A program made the position numbers and the translations under genes. A DNA stretch of 55,132 nucleotides from JAZNOL01 sp045580815 (lineage in GTDB: Bacteria > Bacillota > Clostridia > RUG12999), in assembly GCA_045580815.1 (NCBI GenBank), contig JAZNOL010000115.1:1-55132 (forward strand). Reading direction: 5' to 3'. Under the pieces are notes generated by a model. That model saw only the letters and a program-made list of their open reading frames with translations, was not told the DNA's origin and searched no databases. Shown here one piece after another: positions 16,288 through 24,814 of the stretch (positions are counted from its first letter, which is position 1; each line of letters starts with the position of its first letter).

Positions 16288-17865
16288 TTAGATTTTAACT
16301 TCGCCGGCGGCTTTATATCCGTAGCTTTCGCCGGTTTCGTCCTTTGAAAACCAGAAAGAATACAGCTTGCCGTTTGTAAGAGTGAATTTTATTCTGAAAG
16401 GCTTGCCGCTTAATCCGGACAAGTCGAAATCACCGAAATCCAGCATTTTGCAGGTGCTGTCTGCGGTGATTTCCACGCTTTTTGCAGAAATACCGTCGTC
16501 AGTTATGATTTCTGCAAAAAGTGTACCCTCAAAATTTGCAAACATATATTTTTTATCGGAAAATTCGAGTTTTCGTGTGGTGAGAGTGCCGGAATTTGAT
16601 GTATTCATCGAAACAAACCCGTCACGCCGCAAGGTTGCTATGCCGAGAGAGCCTCCGCTGTACATTCCGTTTGACCACCACGCATTTGTTATCAGGTCTT
16701 TGTTGCCACCTACTCCGGTGTAATAAATCCAAAGCTCGTCACCGTGAATAACACATATACCGCCCACGGACTGTATGTATCCTAAATCCCATGCATTATA
16801 GTTTTTCTCAGAAAATCCCGATTTTATAATTGACTCTCTGCAAGGACGTGAAAAATGGAATCCGTCACGGCTGTACATGGGGATAAGCTCGGTTATTTTC
16901 GGCGTGCCGCAAGCCTCGCTGTATGCATTTTCGGGGCCGTAATGAACCTGGAACATTCCCAGCATAATGCTTTCGTAAGCAACTGCATCAACGTTGTAAA
17001 CCTGGGGCTTCATGCGGATGCCGGGATGGGGCTTGTCCTTGCTGTCGCCACAAAGCCAGGGCACCTGAGTTTCGGCAAAATCAGCACTTTCAAGAAAATC
17101 ACTGTTTTCGCTGTAATTTCGTGTTCTGCCAATGGTTTCCCAGTTCCAGCTGTCACGAATACTATGCACCCATTTTTTGCGGAATGGGTTGTAAAAAATT
17201 GTTGAACGGTCGCCTTTTGGTGTGGTGAAAGTCTGGTTTTCCCAATGAATTCCGTCGGCAGAGGTCATTAAAAGACCGGGAGCATCACCGCCGGGACCGC
17301 GCATAAACATTTTATATCGCTGTGACTTATCGCCGTCATCGTCAATAAATACCGTTGTTGAATCGGGACGGAAATAGTTTTTGTCGGGGGTTAAGTTTTC
17401 GGCAAGAGTATCGGTTATTTTTTTATAAACAAGAATTTTGTTTGTTCCCGGTTCAACGTCAAGGTCGGGACGGGTCCAGTTTATGCCATCGTCACTTTCG
17501 GCATATGCCATCTGGTTAAGCCAGCCTGCCTCATACCACATTTTAAACTTGTTTTCTTTTCCGTCATACCACACACCGCCGCTTTTCGGTGCGGCACAGG
17601 GGAGAATGTCATCGCCTTTTTCCCAAGGTGCTTGCGGAAAGAAAACAGGGTTACAGTCCATCTTTTTTGCACTGTGATATTCGGGAGAAAGTGTTGTTTC
17701 TTCAATTAAAAAATCGTCAACAAAAAGCTGACGCCCCAATGAAATATTTATAATCTCCGGCGGATTTTCAAGATACGGAACCGGCAGTTGATTTTCTAAA
17801 ACAGAAATATCGTATTTCGGCGGGAAATTGTCGCCTAAAACAATGTTATTATAAAGCTTTTCCAT
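16288..17865 (-). CDS. Putative five-bladed beta-propeller glycoside hydrolase (GH32/43-like)
   Basis: The 525-residue protein has no signal peptide, so it should act in the cytoplasm. The N-terminal part contains GRQLFVDDFLIEETTLSPEY and NPVFFPQAPWE, typical of a large group of uncharacterised propeller proteins annotated as GH32-like. Repeated blade motifs follow (KFKMWYEAGW, AESDDGINWTRPDL, MTSADGIHWENQTF, MYSRDGFHFSRPC). A beta-sandwich of about 110 residues forms the C-terminus. Which acidic residues are catalytic is not evident. AGGAGG lies upstream of the ATG. It is a single gene ending at the shared bidirectional terminator. The substrate may relate to the nearby polysaccharide locus, but that is a guess from position. 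Confidence 0.7.
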   Translation of the reverse strand: MEKLYNNIVLGDNFPPKYDISVLENQLPVPYLENPPEIINISLGRQLFVDDFLIEETTLSPEYHSAKKMDCNPVFFPQAPWEKGDDILPCAAPKSGGVWYDGKENKFKMWYEAGWLNQMAYAESDDGINWTRPDLDVEPGTNKILVYKKITDTLAENLTPDKNYFRPDSTTVFIDDDGDKSQRYKMFMRGPGGDAPGLLMTSADGIHWENQTFTTPKGDRSTIFYNPFRKKWVHSIRDSWNWETIGRTRNYSENSDFLESADFAETQVPWLCGDSKDKPHPGIRMKPQVYNVDAVAYESIMLGMFQVHYGPENAYSEACGTPKITELIPMYSRDGFHFSRPCRESIIKSGFSEKNYNAWDLGYIQSVGGICVIHGDELWIYYTGVGGNKDLITNAWWSNGMYSGGSLGIATLRRDGFVSMNTSNSGTLTTRKLEFSDKKYMFANFEGTLFAEIITDDGISAKSVEITADSTCKMLDFGDFDLSGLSGKPFRIKFTLTNGKLYSFWFSKDETGESYGYKAAGEVKI

Positions 17866-17911
17866 AAAATTTCCTCCTTTTTTCGTATTATATCATTGCA
17901 AAAATAAATTG

Positions 17912-19063
17912 TCAATATTTTTTGAAAAAAGTGTGATAAATTTTGCTTGTTTTGCGTTTTACTTCATAAAGCTGTTTGTCGGCAGAATTGATCATCTCTG
18001 CTACGGTAGACTTTCCGTCATACATTGCTATGCCCATGCTCATACGGATATCAAAATCGTCTCTGAAATCTATGCCGGACAGTTCACATTTAAGCTTGCT
18101 GCAAATTTCTTCGGGAAGTTTGCTATCCGATGTGTCAACAATGATAACAAATTCATCTCCGCCAAACCGGAATGCTGATGAATCATACTGTTCAACAACA
18201 CGGTCAAGAACTCCGGATATCAGCTTTAACGCCCTGTCGCCTTCAAGATGTCCCCAGGTGTCGTTAATATGTTTGAAATTGTCCAGGTCGCACACAATCA
18301 CAAAGAATGTGTCGTTTTTGTTTTTTCTGTATTCTTCAAGCTGTTCATAGATAGTGTTGTCCATGCCGTAGCGGTTCGGCAGTTTTGTAAGGTTGTCAAT
18401 AAGTATTCGGTTGTACTGCGAATCAATAAACAAAATGAGCATTGATACGAAAACAGAATACGGTGTTAGGGATAATCCGCCGGAAAGAACGGTTGTATCC
18501 AGAACTCCGGCAATAACAACCGGCAATGTCAGTAATGTATGTATAATGCAGTTTCTGCGTTGACGTGAAGATGATTTTTTTATTATAACAAGTGAAAAAA
18601 TCCATGGGGCAACGGCATATGCAAAGCTCAGGAAAATCAAAGAATACAGTTCTTCGTGGCTGTGTGTGCCGCTGTTGTCGATGGTGTAAATCCAGCCGGT
18701 TTTAACAGAAGCAATGGCGCAAACAGCAACGACAGATGCCGGCAGAATATTTAAAATTTTAAATGCACGGTTTTTTTGAAAAATGTTGAATTTGTCTGTA
18801 TAATAAGACGTCCATAAACATCCGATAAACCCAAAACTGCAAAAATAAAAAATGTTTGCAACGTGGGCGATTGGCAAAAAAACAGTATGTTTGCTTAAAA
18901 GCAATCTGAAAATATCTGCAACAGAGGAGATTATAGTGAGAATATATATTCCTCGGATGCTTTTTTTGCCTGAATGCTCAAATTTAATATTATATGCCAG
19001 TAAAACCCATAAAAAAATAATACAAAGTATATGCGATTCAATGCGAAGAAAAATATCGTTCAT
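17912..19063 (-). CDS. Membrane diguanylate cyclase (GGDEF domain)
   Basis: The 383-residue protein has an N-terminal sensor region of seven or so membrane helices (to about residue 210) and a C-terminal GGDEF domain. The domain has LTKLPNRYGMD at its start, DLDNFKHINDTWGHLEGDRA and the intact active loop FRFGGDEFVII, so it should make cyclic di-GMP from two GTP. No RxxD inhibitory site precedes GGDEF, so product feedback through that site is unlikely. ATG 19063 is chosen for an AGGTG site 7 nt upstream. A start at 19114 would overlap the preceding gene. It is the third gene of a kinase-regulator-cyclase operon. Confidence 0.9.
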   Translation of the reverse strand: MNDIFLRIESHILCIIFLWVLLAYNIKFEHSGKKSIRGIYILTIISSVADIFRLLLSKHTVFLPIAHVANIFYFCSFGFIGCLWTSYYTDKFNIFQKNRAFKILNILPASVVAVCAIASVKTGWIYTIDNSGTHSHEELYSLIFLSFAYAVAPWIFSLVIIKKSSSRQRRNCIIHTLLTLPVVIAGVLDTTVLSGGLSLTPYSVFVSMLILFIDSQYNRILIDNLTKLPNRYGMDNTIYEQLEEYRKNKNDTFFVIVCDLDNFKHINDTWGHLEGDRALKLISGVLDRVVEQYDSSAFRFGGDEFVIIVDTSDSKLPEEICSKLKCELSGIDFRDDFDIRMSMGIAMYDGKSTVAEMINSADKQLYEVKRKTSKIYHTFFKKY

Positions 19064-19094
19064 AATTACACCTATTCGTATAGTGAAAAAATCG

Positions 19095-19772
19095 TCAGTT
19101 TTTGAAAATATCAAAAACTTTTAACGCGTTTAAATCATTGACTAAATCTTTTATATTTGCTGCGTCAAATTTTTTAAGTATTCTGTTTACCTGTGACCGT
19201 ATTGTAGATTCTTCAACAAACCGTTTGGTGGCAATTTTTTTATATGATTCACCGGCACACAGAGATTTTAAAATTTCAAATTCCGAATTAGAAAGCTTTG
19301 ACAGCAGATTTAAGCTGTGAAGCATTGAATTCTGGCGGTTTTTGATTCTTTCGCACTCGGATAAAATAATGTGAGCAAGCTCAGGTCGCAGGGAAGAAGT
19401 GTTATTATAAACCTTTCTCACCGAAGAAATTATTTCTTCGATGGGCTCGGTTTTTGTTAAATAATCGTTTGCACCGTAAGTAAAAGCACGCAGAATATAA
19501 TCATCTTCTTTGTGAATGGAAAGCATGATTATTTTTATGTCGGGATGAATTTCTTTTATTTTAGGAATCATTTCAACACCGGTGTCGTTTTCTTCCATCT
19601 GTATATCCAGAAGCAAAACATCGGGATAAGTTGTTTTGATAAGATTGAGACATTGACGGGTGTTGTTTGCGGTTCCTACAAATTCTATGTCGGGCTCGCC
19701 TTCGAAAACAGACTGAAAATATTCACATAAATAACTGATATCATCGCAGATAGCTAATTTTATTTTTTTCAT
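19095..19772 (-). CDS. NarL/LuxR-family response regulator
   Basis: The 225-residue protein has a receiver domain with the acidic pair Asp10-Asp11, phosphoacceptor Asp56 (PDVLLLDIQME) and a Lys in ANDYLTKTEPIEEI. The C-terminal LuxR-type helix-turn-helix reads LSNSEFEILKSLCAGESYKK and ESTIRSQVNRILKKF. Its start lies inside the kinase gene (32-nt overlap) with an AAAGGA site there, so the two are co-translated. The likely target is the divergent sugar-import and lyase operon, judged by position only. Confidence 0.92.
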   Translation of the reverse strand: MKKIKLAICDDISYLCEYFQSVFEGEPDIEFVGTANNTRQCLNLIKTTYPDVLLLDIQMEENDTGVEMIPKIKEIHPDIKIIMLSIHKEDDYILRAFTYGANDYLTKTEPIEEIISSVRKVYNNTSSLRPELAHIILSECERIKNRQNSMLHSLNLLSKLSNSEFEILKSLCAGESYKKIATKRFVEESTIRSQVNRILKKFDAANIKDLVNDLNALKVFDIFKN

Positions 19773-21267
19773 ATTTTCTCATCTTCCTTTCGTTAAGTTT
19801 AGGCAAAAGAATTTCAAATTTTGTGTATTTCCCCGGCTCACTGTCAGCAGAGATATTGCCACTATGAATGCTTATAACATTGTGAACGTAATTTAGCCCG
19901 ATTCCCCAGTTTTTAATGCTTTGCTTGGTAGAAAACAACGGTGAAAAAATGTTTTTAAGATTCTTTTTTTCGATGCCGTTTCCGTTGTCTTCTATTTCGA
20001 TAATCAGCATATCATCCTCGGATGATACCGTGATATTTATATAGGGCGAAAAATCAGCTTCGCTTATTTCTTTTTTGAGAATAATTGCCTCGGCGGAATT
20101 GTTTATTATATTTTTAAAAACTTCCGTAAAATGAAATCGGTCGGCATAAAATTTTTGCAAATCCATGTGATATGCTTTATTAATTGTTATATAATCGGGA
20201 ATGTCTGTGCTTTCTATGGCTTTGTCGATGCATTCTTTTATATCAATTGCTTCAAACTGAAATTTTATATCGTGCATCATATCAAGCATCCGTGAAATAG
20301 TCTGCACCGAATCGCCTGAAATCTCCCTGATTTTTCCGTAGTTTTTCCGGCTCAACTCCGGGTTGGCTTCTATGCTTTTTTCACCTTGCTCGGCAAGCCT
20401 GTCGATGGTAAAAAACAAGTTTTTGTACACATGAAAAAGCATGCGGAAATTTTTGCTCAGCACATTATAATTCTGTTTCATTTTTCTTTGAGAAATTTTG
20501 TTGAAATTGCTGAACGGTTTATAAAAATATACAATAAAAAACAGAAGAATTATTATAAAAATAGTAATCGGTATCAGAATATAATAATTCCACGAAACAA
20601 GAACCTTCGGAAACTTGAACACGGTGAGATTTGACGAGAAAAACATTCCGAAACTTCCCGTAACAAAAACAGAAACAGTGTATATATCAATTATCAGAAG
20701 CCACAGGGCGGTGATGAGCGTAGAGCGTTTTTTTAGTTTGATTTTTGTGCTGGCGTAGTATCTGAAAAGTGAAATAAACGGAATTATCATATACACGGTA
20801 AAAATTGCCGGACTAATGATGTGGTTGTAGTCAAAGAAAAACGACATAAAATTTTTTTCGCCTGTCAAAGCGGTGTCAAGAAAATGATTATATGCCGTTG
20901 TCGGGTCGTTAAACCACATATAGTAAATAATCGGCAGAGAAAACAGGATGTATGAAGATTTGCGCAGTTTGGAAATGTTTGCCGCTATAATAACGGAGGC
21001 AATAAATATCAAAGCTACACCAACGTTATATATCCTTGAAATGTCAGGAATGTTAAGCTTTATATCCATCAGAAAAATATACAGATAGTAGTCTATTTTT
21101 GAGGAAAACGGATAGTTGGAAAGCTTTGCAAAATATAAAAGCGAAGAAAACAGAAGTAGCCCCACACTTGTCAGATAAACAGCAAATGCGCGGGTGATTT
21201 TATTCTTGTAATTATATTTCAGGTATATAACAAAAAAAACAATCAGAACAAGAAAGACCGATGTCAT
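19741..21267 (-). CDS. Polytopic sensor histidine kinase
   Basis: The 508-residue kinase has about eight hydrophobic segments in residues 1-250, so it is probably a membrane-embedded sensor with little outer domain. There is no classical HisKA block. The likely phosphoacceptor is His in MLFHVYKNLFF, an HxxKN arrangement like SpoOB/CitA-type kinases. The ATPase domain has NIINNSAEAI, EIEDNGNGIEKKNL and NWGIGLNYVHNVIS. GGAGG precedes the ATG. It partners the NarL-type regulator that its 3' end overlaps. Confidence 0.88.
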   Translation of the reverse strand: MTSVFLVLIVFFVIYLKYNYKNKITRAFAVYLTSVGLLLFSSLLYFAKLSNYPFSSKIDYYLYIFLMDIKLNIPDISRIYNVGVALIFIASVIIAANISKLRKSSYILFSLPIIYYMWFNDPTTAYNHFLDTALTGEKNFMSFFFDYNHIISPAIFTVYMIIPFISLFRYYASTKIKLKKRSTLITALWLLIIDIYTVSVFVTGSFGMFFSSNLTVFKFPKVLVSWNYYILIPITIFIIILLFFIVYFYKPFSNFNKISQRKMKQNYNVLSKNFRMLFHVYKNLFFTIDRLAEQGEKSIEANPELSRKNYGKIREISGDSVQTISRMLDMMHDIKFQFEAIDIKECIDKAIESTDIPDYITINKAYHMDLQKFYADRFHFTEVFKNIINNSAEAIILKKEISEADFSPYINITVSSEDDMLIIEIEDNGNGIEKKNLKNIFSPLFSTKQSIKNWGIGLNYVHNVISIHSGNISADSEPGKYTKFEILLPKLNERKMRKYEKNKISYLR

Positions 21268-21332
21268 TTGAAATCCTCCGCTTGCTATAAATTATCTTCA
21301 TTATAAAATCAAGTGTGCAATTTAGGTGGCAA

Positions 21333-21355
21333 GAAATTTTGTAAAACAAAATTTC
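21333..21355. promoter_or_regulatory. Perfect 10-bp palindrome between divergent operons
   Basis: GAAATTTTGT (21333-21342) is mirrored by ACAAAATTTC (21346-21355) around AAA. It sits between the kinase operon (minus; candidate -10 at 21300-21305) and the importer operon (plus). Its size and place fit an operator for a dimeric regulator, for example the NarL-type protein encoded here. A hairpin in the leader of the minus-strand transcript is excluded if that -10 is used, since the palindrome would lie upstream of it. Confidence 0.4.
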
Positions 21356-21492
21356 GTATGTGTCAATTATAACATAAATTTTTTGTTATTGCAAGGGGGC
21401 AGAAATGGAATTTGCATAATTTTATAAAGTTATATAAAAAAATTTGCTTTATTTTCGGGCGATTGCGAAAAAATGTTTACAAATTTTCAACG

Positions 21493-21541
21493 TTTTGTGT
21501 GCATTATTTAATCACAAAAAAAGGTTTATTTATGTTATAAT
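21493..21541 (+). promoter_or_regulatory. Promoter region of the polysaccharide locus
   Basis: A TATAAT (21536-21541) preceded by TGT (extended -10) lies 34 nt ahead of the solute-binding protein gene. No good -35 box is present. Instead an inverted repeat TTTTGTG (21493-21499) / CACAAAA (21513-21519) covers the -35 area, which suggests activator control. Confidence 0.45.
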
Positions 21542-21574
21542 ATATGTAACTAAAAAACGAAAGGAAGAAACCCT

Positions 21575-22966
21575 ATGAAAAAAACAACAAAATGTATGGC
21601 AGGCTTGCTTGCCATGGTGCTTGCACTCACATGTCTTTTTGGCTGTGGAAGCAAGAACACAACAACAGGATCAAACAGTGGTGACGGAGTAAGCACAGTT
21701 ACTTTCTGGTCACCCAGCCCTCACAGCAAAACCTTATATGTTAAACTTGCCAATGAGTTTAACGAATCAACAGGCAAAGAAAAAGGCATAAACTTTGTTT
21801 ATGAAATCAAAGAAAGCAACATGACACAGGCAATCGACCTTGCACTTGCTGCCGACCAGGCTCCTGAGCTTTTTGTAGGCGGAAATGTTGAAGCACTTGC
21901 TTCAAAAGGCGATATCATGGCTTTTGATGATGTAAAAGGTGCTGAAAAACTTGTAGCAAGATTTGAAGACCGTCTTGTTCCGTTTACAAATACATACAAC
22001 GGAAAAACATATACTCTTCCCGTATCTTCAACAATCAACGGTCTTATCTACAACAAGGATATGTTCAAAGCGGCTGGTATCGTTGATGAAAACGGCGAAC
22101 CCACACCTCCCGAAACATGGGCACAGCTTAGAGAATATGCAAAACAGCTGACAGATGCATCAAAAAGAGAATTTGGTGTTGTTCTGCCTCTCAAATGGTC
22201 AGGCTGGGTAGGAAGCGATATTCTTGCGGCAGGTATGCCGAGCCTTGGCAGACAGGGTTATGACCCCACTACCGGAAAATTTGACTATACAGCATACAAA
22301 CCGATTATTGAAACTTATCTTGGTATAAGAGATGACGGAAGCATGGTTCCTGGTGCAGAAAATATTGACAACGACCCGGCAAGAGCAAGATTTGCAGAAG
22401 GCGGTATCGGCATGAAAATAAGTGCTTCATACGACGTTGCGGTATTTAATGACCAGTTCCCTGCAAAAATTGATTGGGGCATTGCTCCGCTTCCCGTTCT
22501 TGACAAAGACAATAAATACAAACAGGCAATGAGCCTTGGTTCTTCTGCAAGAATCAACGCAAAAGCTGTTGAAAGAGTTGGCGATGAAAAGCTTCTTGCT
22601 GTTCTTGAATGGATGTATGGCGAAGAGGTTATTTCTCAGGCATTCAAAGAAGGATTAAATATTCCTAACGATGTAAATATTGTAAATTCAACAGATTTAA
22701 GCGGTGCTAAAAAAGGCTGGAAAGAATTTGCAGATATGATAGAAATCAGCACAGCGGCTCCGGTTGAAATTAAAACAGATACAACAGGATTAAAAACCTT
22801 CTCCGATGTTTTCATTAATGAAATCTGGACAGGCGAAAAAACTGTTGACCAGGCTCTTACAGATTATACAAATGATATGAATTCAAGAATTGACAAATAT
22901 AAAGAAATCAATCCTGACTATGATCCGGAGCCGTTTATTATTAAAGACTGGAATATAAAACGCTAA
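21575..22966 (+). CDS. Sugar ABC transporter solute-binding lipoprotein (CUT1 type)
   Basis: The 463-residue protein has a lipoprotein signal peptide ending LTCLFGCGSKN, so the Cys at about 24 is lipidated and the protein sits on the outer membrane face. The mature part is a family 1 binding protein with VTFWSPSPHSKTLYVKLANE, YNGKTYTLPVSSTINGLIYN and a Trp-rich C-terminal lobe. It captures oligosaccharides and hands them to the two permeases behind it. With lyases and a GH88 downstream, the ligand is probably an unsaturated uronic-acid oligosaccharide. It is the first gene of the locus. Confidence 0.93.
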   Translation: MKKTTKCMAGLLAMVLALTCLFGCGSKNTTTGSNSGDGVSTVTFWSPSPHSKTLYVKLANEFNESTGKEKGINFVYEIKESNMTQAIDLALAADQAPELFVGGNVEALASKGDIMAFDDVKGAEKLVARFEDRLVPFTNTYNGKTYTLPVSSTINGLIYNKDMFKAAGIVDENGEPTPPETWAQLREYAKQLTDASKREFGVVLPLKWSGWVGSDILAAGMPSLGRQGYDPTTGKFDYTAYKPIIETYLGIRDDGSMVPGAENIDNDPARARFAEGGIGMKISASYDVAVFNDQFPAKIDWGIAPLPVLDKDNKYKQAMSLGSSARINAKAVERVGDEKLLAVLEWMYGEEVISQAFKEGLNIPNDVNIVNSTDLSGAKKGWKEFADMIEISTAAPVEIKTDTTGLKTFSDVFINEIWTGEKTVDQALTDYTNDMNSRIDKYKEINPDYDPEPFIIKDWNIKR

Positions 22967-22979
22967 GGGTGGATACAAA

Positions 22980-23906
22980 TTGGTAACAGCAACTAAAAAA
23001 TCAAGACAGCTAAACGCAAAAACCAAAATGACAGCGCAATGTTATCTGATGCTTTCAACTCAGATTATCGGTTTTATTGTGCTTACGGCATATCCGATTT
23101 TCTGGGCGGCAAAATGGGCTTGGTTCTATTATGACACAATTCCGCAGAATACCAGACTTGTCGGATGGGAAAACTTTGTTAACATTTTCAGCGACTCGGC
23201 ATACTGGAACGCATGGGGAACAACATTGAAATTCGCTGCATGTAAAATTGTGATAGAACTTCCGCTTGCGATGTTGCTTGCAGTTCTTCTCAACAGAAAC
23301 ATTAAAGGTAAAGGCTTTTTTAGAGCACTGTTTTATATGCCCAATATTGTCAGCGTGGCAATTGTCGGACTTATTTTCAGTAATATGTTTGACTATTTCG
23401 GCGTTATCAATGGGTTACTCGGTAAATTCGGAATTGCACCCGAGGGCGTAAACTGGTTTGGCAATGCAGGCACCGCACTGATGGTTATCGTAATTGCGTC
23501 AACATGGAGCACCTTCGGTACAAACATGATTTATTTTCTTGGTGCGTTGCAGACAATTCCCGAGGACCTTTATGAAAGTGCGTATCTTGACGGTGCAAAA
23601 CCGTTTACCGTATTTTTCAAAATAACGCTTCCGATGATTGCACCTATTTTGCAGACGGTTCTTTTGCTTGCAATAAACGGTACACTTCACATAAACGACC
23701 TTGTTCTGGTTACAACAAACGGTGCACCGGGCGGAAAAACCTTTACCGTAATGTCTTACATAGTTAAACAGTTCGTTCCCGGTTTTGCGGAAGCAAATGT
23801 AAACATCGGATACGGCAGTGCAATGGCTCTTATAACCTCGGCTATATACTGCATAATCGGCATTACATACTCAAAGCTCAGCAAACGTTTGTCAGAAATT
23901 TATTAA
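22980..23906 (+). CDS. Sugar ABC transporter permease, MalF type
   Basis: The 308-residue protein has six predicted membrane helices and the EAA-like cytoplasmic loop YESAYLDGAKPFTVFFKITL, which contacts the ATPase. The start is a TTG at 22980 preceded by GGGTGG. An ATG at 23028 has no ribosome site, so the TTG is preferred. It lies 13 nt behind the binding-protein gene. No ATPase gene is in the window, so a shared MsmX/UgpC-type ATPase elsewhere is expected. Confidence 0.92.
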   Translation: MVTATKKSRQLNAKTKMTAQCYLMLSTQIIGFIVLTAYPIFWAAKWAWFYYDTIPQNTRLVGWENFVNIFSDSAYWNAWGTTLKFAACKIVIELPLAMLLAVLLNRNIKGKGFFRALFYMPNIVSVAIVGLIFSNMFDYFGVINGLLGKFGIAPEGVNWFGNAGTALMVIVIASTWSTFGTNMIYFLGALQTIPEDLYESAYLDGAKPFTVFFKITLPMIAPILQTVLLLAINGTLHINDLVLVTTNGAPGGKTFTVMSYIVKQFVPGFAEANVNIGYGSAMALITSAIYCIIGITYSKLSKRLSEIY

Positions 23907-23920
23907 AAGGAGGTAACATT

Positions 23921-24772
23921 ATGAAAAAACAAACACTTGTGGGAAACATAATCACATATGTAATTGTAATTATTGTTGCTGTAGTTGCGATGTTCCCGCT
24001 TATTTATACTGTTGCCTCGTCCTTTAAAACAAATGCGGAAATTCTTGCGTTTCCGGAACGTATTTTTCCGCAAAAGCCCTCTTTTGAAAACTATATAACA
24101 GCATGGAACTCTGAAGATTTCAATATAAGACAGATGTTCTGGAACAGTACATATTACACTGTTATATGTGTTTTTGTAACACTTGTTACCTCCACAATGG
24201 CAGGTTATGTGTTTGCAAGAGGGGTGTTCCCGGGGAAAAAACTGGTGTTTTCGGTTTTTTCCGCAACAATGTTCATAAGCCTCGGCACAATTACAGTTTA
24301 TCCGCTGTTTGATATTCTTACGGCAATAAACTTAAATAAATCTCTGTGGGGACTTATACTGGTGAAAATTTTCAGTATTTCCATTGTTAATATTTACCTT
24401 GCAAGAAGCTTTATAAAAACAATACCCAACTCTCTTGACGAGGCGGCGATAATTGACGGGTGCAGCTTTATTTCCATATTTTTCAGAATAATTCTGCCCA
24501 TGATTAAGCCCATAACGGCAACAATCGGAATACTGGCGTTCCAGAGCTCGTGGAACGAATATCTGATGCCTTCAATATTTACCATGGCTGTTCCTGCGCA
24601 GAGAACACTTACCGTAGGTGTTGTGGCACTTAAAAATTCGGGCGACGGTGCGGCATCGTGGAACCTGATGCTTGCAGGCTCAACGGTTGCACTCATTCCC
24701 GTTCTTATTGCCTATTCAATAGGCAACAAATATTTTGTTTCCGGTATGACTGCCGGAGCAGTAAAAGGTTAA
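23921..24772 (+). CDS. Sugar ABC transporter permease, MalG type
   Basis: The 283-residue protein has six predicted membrane helices, the early motif PLIYTVASSFKTNAEILAFP and the EAA loop SLDEAAIIDGCSFISIFFRI followed by ILPMIKP. It pairs with the upstream permease to form the channel. AGGAGG precedes the ATG. Confidence 0.93.
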   Translation: MKKQTLVGNIITYVIVIIVAVVAMFPLIYTVASSFKTNAEILAFPERIFPQKPSFENYITAWNSEDFNIRQMFWNSTYYTVICVFVTLVTSTMAGYVFARGVFPGKKLVFSVFSATMFISLGTITVYPLFDILTAINLNKSLWGLILVKIFSISIVNIYLARSFIKTIPNSLDEAAIIDGCSFISIFFRIILPMIKPITATIGILAFQSSWNEYLMPSIFTMAVPAQRTLTVGVVALKNSGDGAASWNLMLAGSTVALIPVLIAYSIGNKYFVSGMTAGAVKG

Positions 24773-24814
24773 AAAATAAAATTAAATAAAAATTAAAAAA
24801 GCGAGGAATTAAAA

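Noticed and set aside
16109..16291. 60-codon plus-strand frame in the gap after the HD gene
   Set aside because: It consists of the hairpins of the inverted-repeat element and has no ribosome site.
24773..24814. New promoter separating the importer genes from the lyase genes
   Set aside because: The 42-nt A-rich gap has no convincing -35 and -10 pair and no terminator, so the operon was kept together.
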